Shown piece by piece: positions 63,097-64,000 of a DNA stretch of 64,000 bases. Below the pieces are notes generated by a model. It worked only from the letters and a program-made list of their open reading frames with translations. It did no database searches and was not told where the DNA came from. The stretch covers positions 186,001 through 250,000 of the forward strand of contig NZ_JACOGA010000001.1 of assembly GCF_014284175.1 (NCBI RefSeq). The letters are read 5' to 3'. Origin of the DNA: Affinundibacterium flavidum. GTDB taxonomy: Bacteria > Pseudomonadota > Gammaproteobacteria > Burkholderiales > Burkholderiaceae_D. The position numbers and the translations under genes are program-made. The first letter of the stretch is position 1, and the number at the start of each line of letters is the position of its first letter.

Positions 63097-63966
63097 ATGA
63101 TGTTAGAGATACGCCACGTGAGTAAGAAATTTGGAAAAAACGTCACTGCGGTGGACGATGTCAGTTTGAGCCTAAAGCGCGGAGTTTTGGGTTTGATTGG
63201 ACACAATGGCGCAGGTAAAACGACCTTGATGCAAATGATCGCCACCTTAACCAGACCGACTAGCGGTGAAATTATTTTTCAGGGTGTGGACATCGTTAAA
63301 GCGCCCGATGCGATTCGCACACGACTAGGATTTTTGCCGCAAGATTTTGGTGTGTATCCAAATTTGAGCGCGCTTGAATTTATGCAATATTTTGCAGCCT
63401 TGAAAGGCGTGCGCGATCCAGAACGGATTCGTTATTTGCTGGAATTAGTGAATTTGACTGAACATGCACAACGCTCTGCGGCAGCATTTTCAGGCGGCAT
63501 GCGGCGCCGTTTAGGGATCGCACAAGCCTTACTGAATGATCCTGATATTTTGGTGGTCGATGAACCTACTGCTGGATTAGACCCAGAAGAACGTTTGCGT
63601 TTTCGAAATTTGTTGTCAGACTTGGGTGAGGAAAAGCTCGTTATTATGTCGACGCATATTGTTTCAGACGTTGAGAGTGTGGCGAGCGAATTGGCGATCA
63701 TGCGGTCTGGAAAATTGATAGGCTTCGAGACGCCAGAAGCGATGATCACCAAAGCACACGGGCAGATTTGGACGGTACTGGTTGAAAATGGCGAAGCCGA
63801 AAACCTGCGTCAGCGCTGTCAAGTTCTGCAATCGCAACGCCAGTCAGAATTGACATCTTTGCGCATTGCGCATTCTGTTAGGCCGCACCCTGATGCGCAA
63901 TTAGTCGTGCCAAACTTAGAGGATGCATTAATGGCACAACGTTATTCTTTGCAAGAGGTGGTGTGA
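63097..63966 (+). CDS. ABC transporter ATP-binding protein
   Basis: A 289-residue ATPase of the ABC-2 exporter class. Walker A is GHNGAGKTT (about residue 38), the Q-loop lies in FLPQDFGVYPNLSALEFM, the signature is AFSGGMRRRLGIAQALLN, Walker B is ILVVDEPTAGLDPEERLR, and the switch His is in VIMSTHIVSDVES. A GAGGAGAAG ribosome site six bases upstream supports the ATG at 63097; 63100 is an equal alternative. Its stop overlaps the next start (TGATG), so the permease is coupled. The substrate is unknown. Confidence 0.92.
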   Translation: MMLEIRHVSKKFGKNVTAVDDVSLSLKRGVLGLIGHNGAGKTTLMQMIATLTRPTSGEIIFQGVDIVKAPDAIRTRLGFLPQDFGVYPNLSALEFMQYFAALKGVRDPERIRYLLELVNLTEHAQRSAAAFSGGMRRRLGIAQALLNDPDILVVDEPTAGLDPEERLRFRNLLSDLGEEKLVIMSTHIVSDVESVASELAIMRSGKLIGFETPEAMITKAHGQIWTVLVENGEAENLRQRCQVLQSQRQSELTSLRIAHSVRPHPDAQLVVPNLEDALMAQRYSLQEVV

Positions 63967-64000
63967 TGGCAGGCACTCCTTTTTCGACAGATTCTCAGTT
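63966..64000 (+). CDS. Start of the next gene, probably ABC permease (truncated)
   Basis: An ATG at 63966, overlapping the ATPase stop (TGATG), opens MAGTPFSTDSQ before the window ends. Too short to identify by itself. The coupling suggests the membrane partner of the ATPase. Confidence 0.55.
   Translation, partial: MAGTPFSTDSQ

Noticed and set aside
1..64000. CRISPR array
   Set aside because: The direct repeats found are 9-12 bases, contiguous and without spacers; no cas gene is present.

Overview
The window looks like chromosome of a Burkholderiales bacterium. Its fairly low G+C, codon use, argH next to an AlgZ/AlgR-type pair, purU, yaeQ and TRAP transporter genes suggest Oxalobacteraceae, perhaps Undibacterium-like. 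The family is inferred from gene content and general look, not from a marker gene. I found no rRNA, tRNA, CRISPR array, phage module or transposase gene.

Layout. 1-1231: a TetR regulator followed by a truncated HlyD-type lipoprotein adaptor. 1400-2207: a relic chemoreceptor N-terminus and a CigR/RcnB-like secreted protein. 2401-8694: a copper-handling cluster on the minus strand (DUF2946, TonB receptor, PepSY protein, SCO1, a PCuAC chaperone, a 68-residue membrane protein, a YcnI-type protein). 8845-17770: housekeeping and envelope genes (CreA, HDOD protein, PBP4, tricorn-like protease, RmuC). 18030-19124: an A+T-rich orphan HsdR_N-type nuclease gene. 19303-22384: a DCC-SDR/DoxX-DUF2269 operon next to a GbsR/MarR-type regulator, with near-identical palindromes upstream of both. 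22942-26173: an ABC pair (double permease plus ATPase with a C-terminal AAA-associated domain) split by a hairpin repeat. 26307-30954: an unknown membrane protein and a porin / PBP-like / CHASE8-GGDEF trio. 31390-38121: an NADP oxidoreductase, purU, yaeQ, cysK and a penicillin acylase. 38526-42281: a tandem pair of DUF418 membrane proteins. 42419-45762: esterase, mog, yjgA/darP, pmbA/tldE. 45943-49453: a DctP/DctM/DctQ TRAP transporter. 49803-53477: argH divergent from a LytS/LytTR pair. 53590-59963: amino-acid metabolism (sdaA, SDR-type threonine dehydrogenase, kbl, an XRE-cupin regulator, thrC). 60122-62581: a large CHASE/PAS histidine kinase. 63097-64000: the start of an ABC exporter operon.

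How genes work together. The copper genes form a plausible route from outer-membrane uptake to cytochrome oxidase copper loading. kbl and the threonine dehydrogenase turn threonine into glycine and acetyl-CoA, and sdaA next to them turns serine into pyruvate; a divergent XRE-cupin protein has two phased operator-like repeats in front of it. The porin/PBP/GGDEF trio looks like a periplasmic sensing unit feeding c-di-GMP.

Non-coding structure is unusually rich. There are three copies of a 100-130 bp hairpin element with AGGACTTAYGCAAAA-like ends, one 269-bp element with 28-bp terminal inverted repeats enclosing two hairpins, several REP-like palindromes, and many short tandem repeats with 9-12 bp periods, mostly between genes but twice inside coding sequence.
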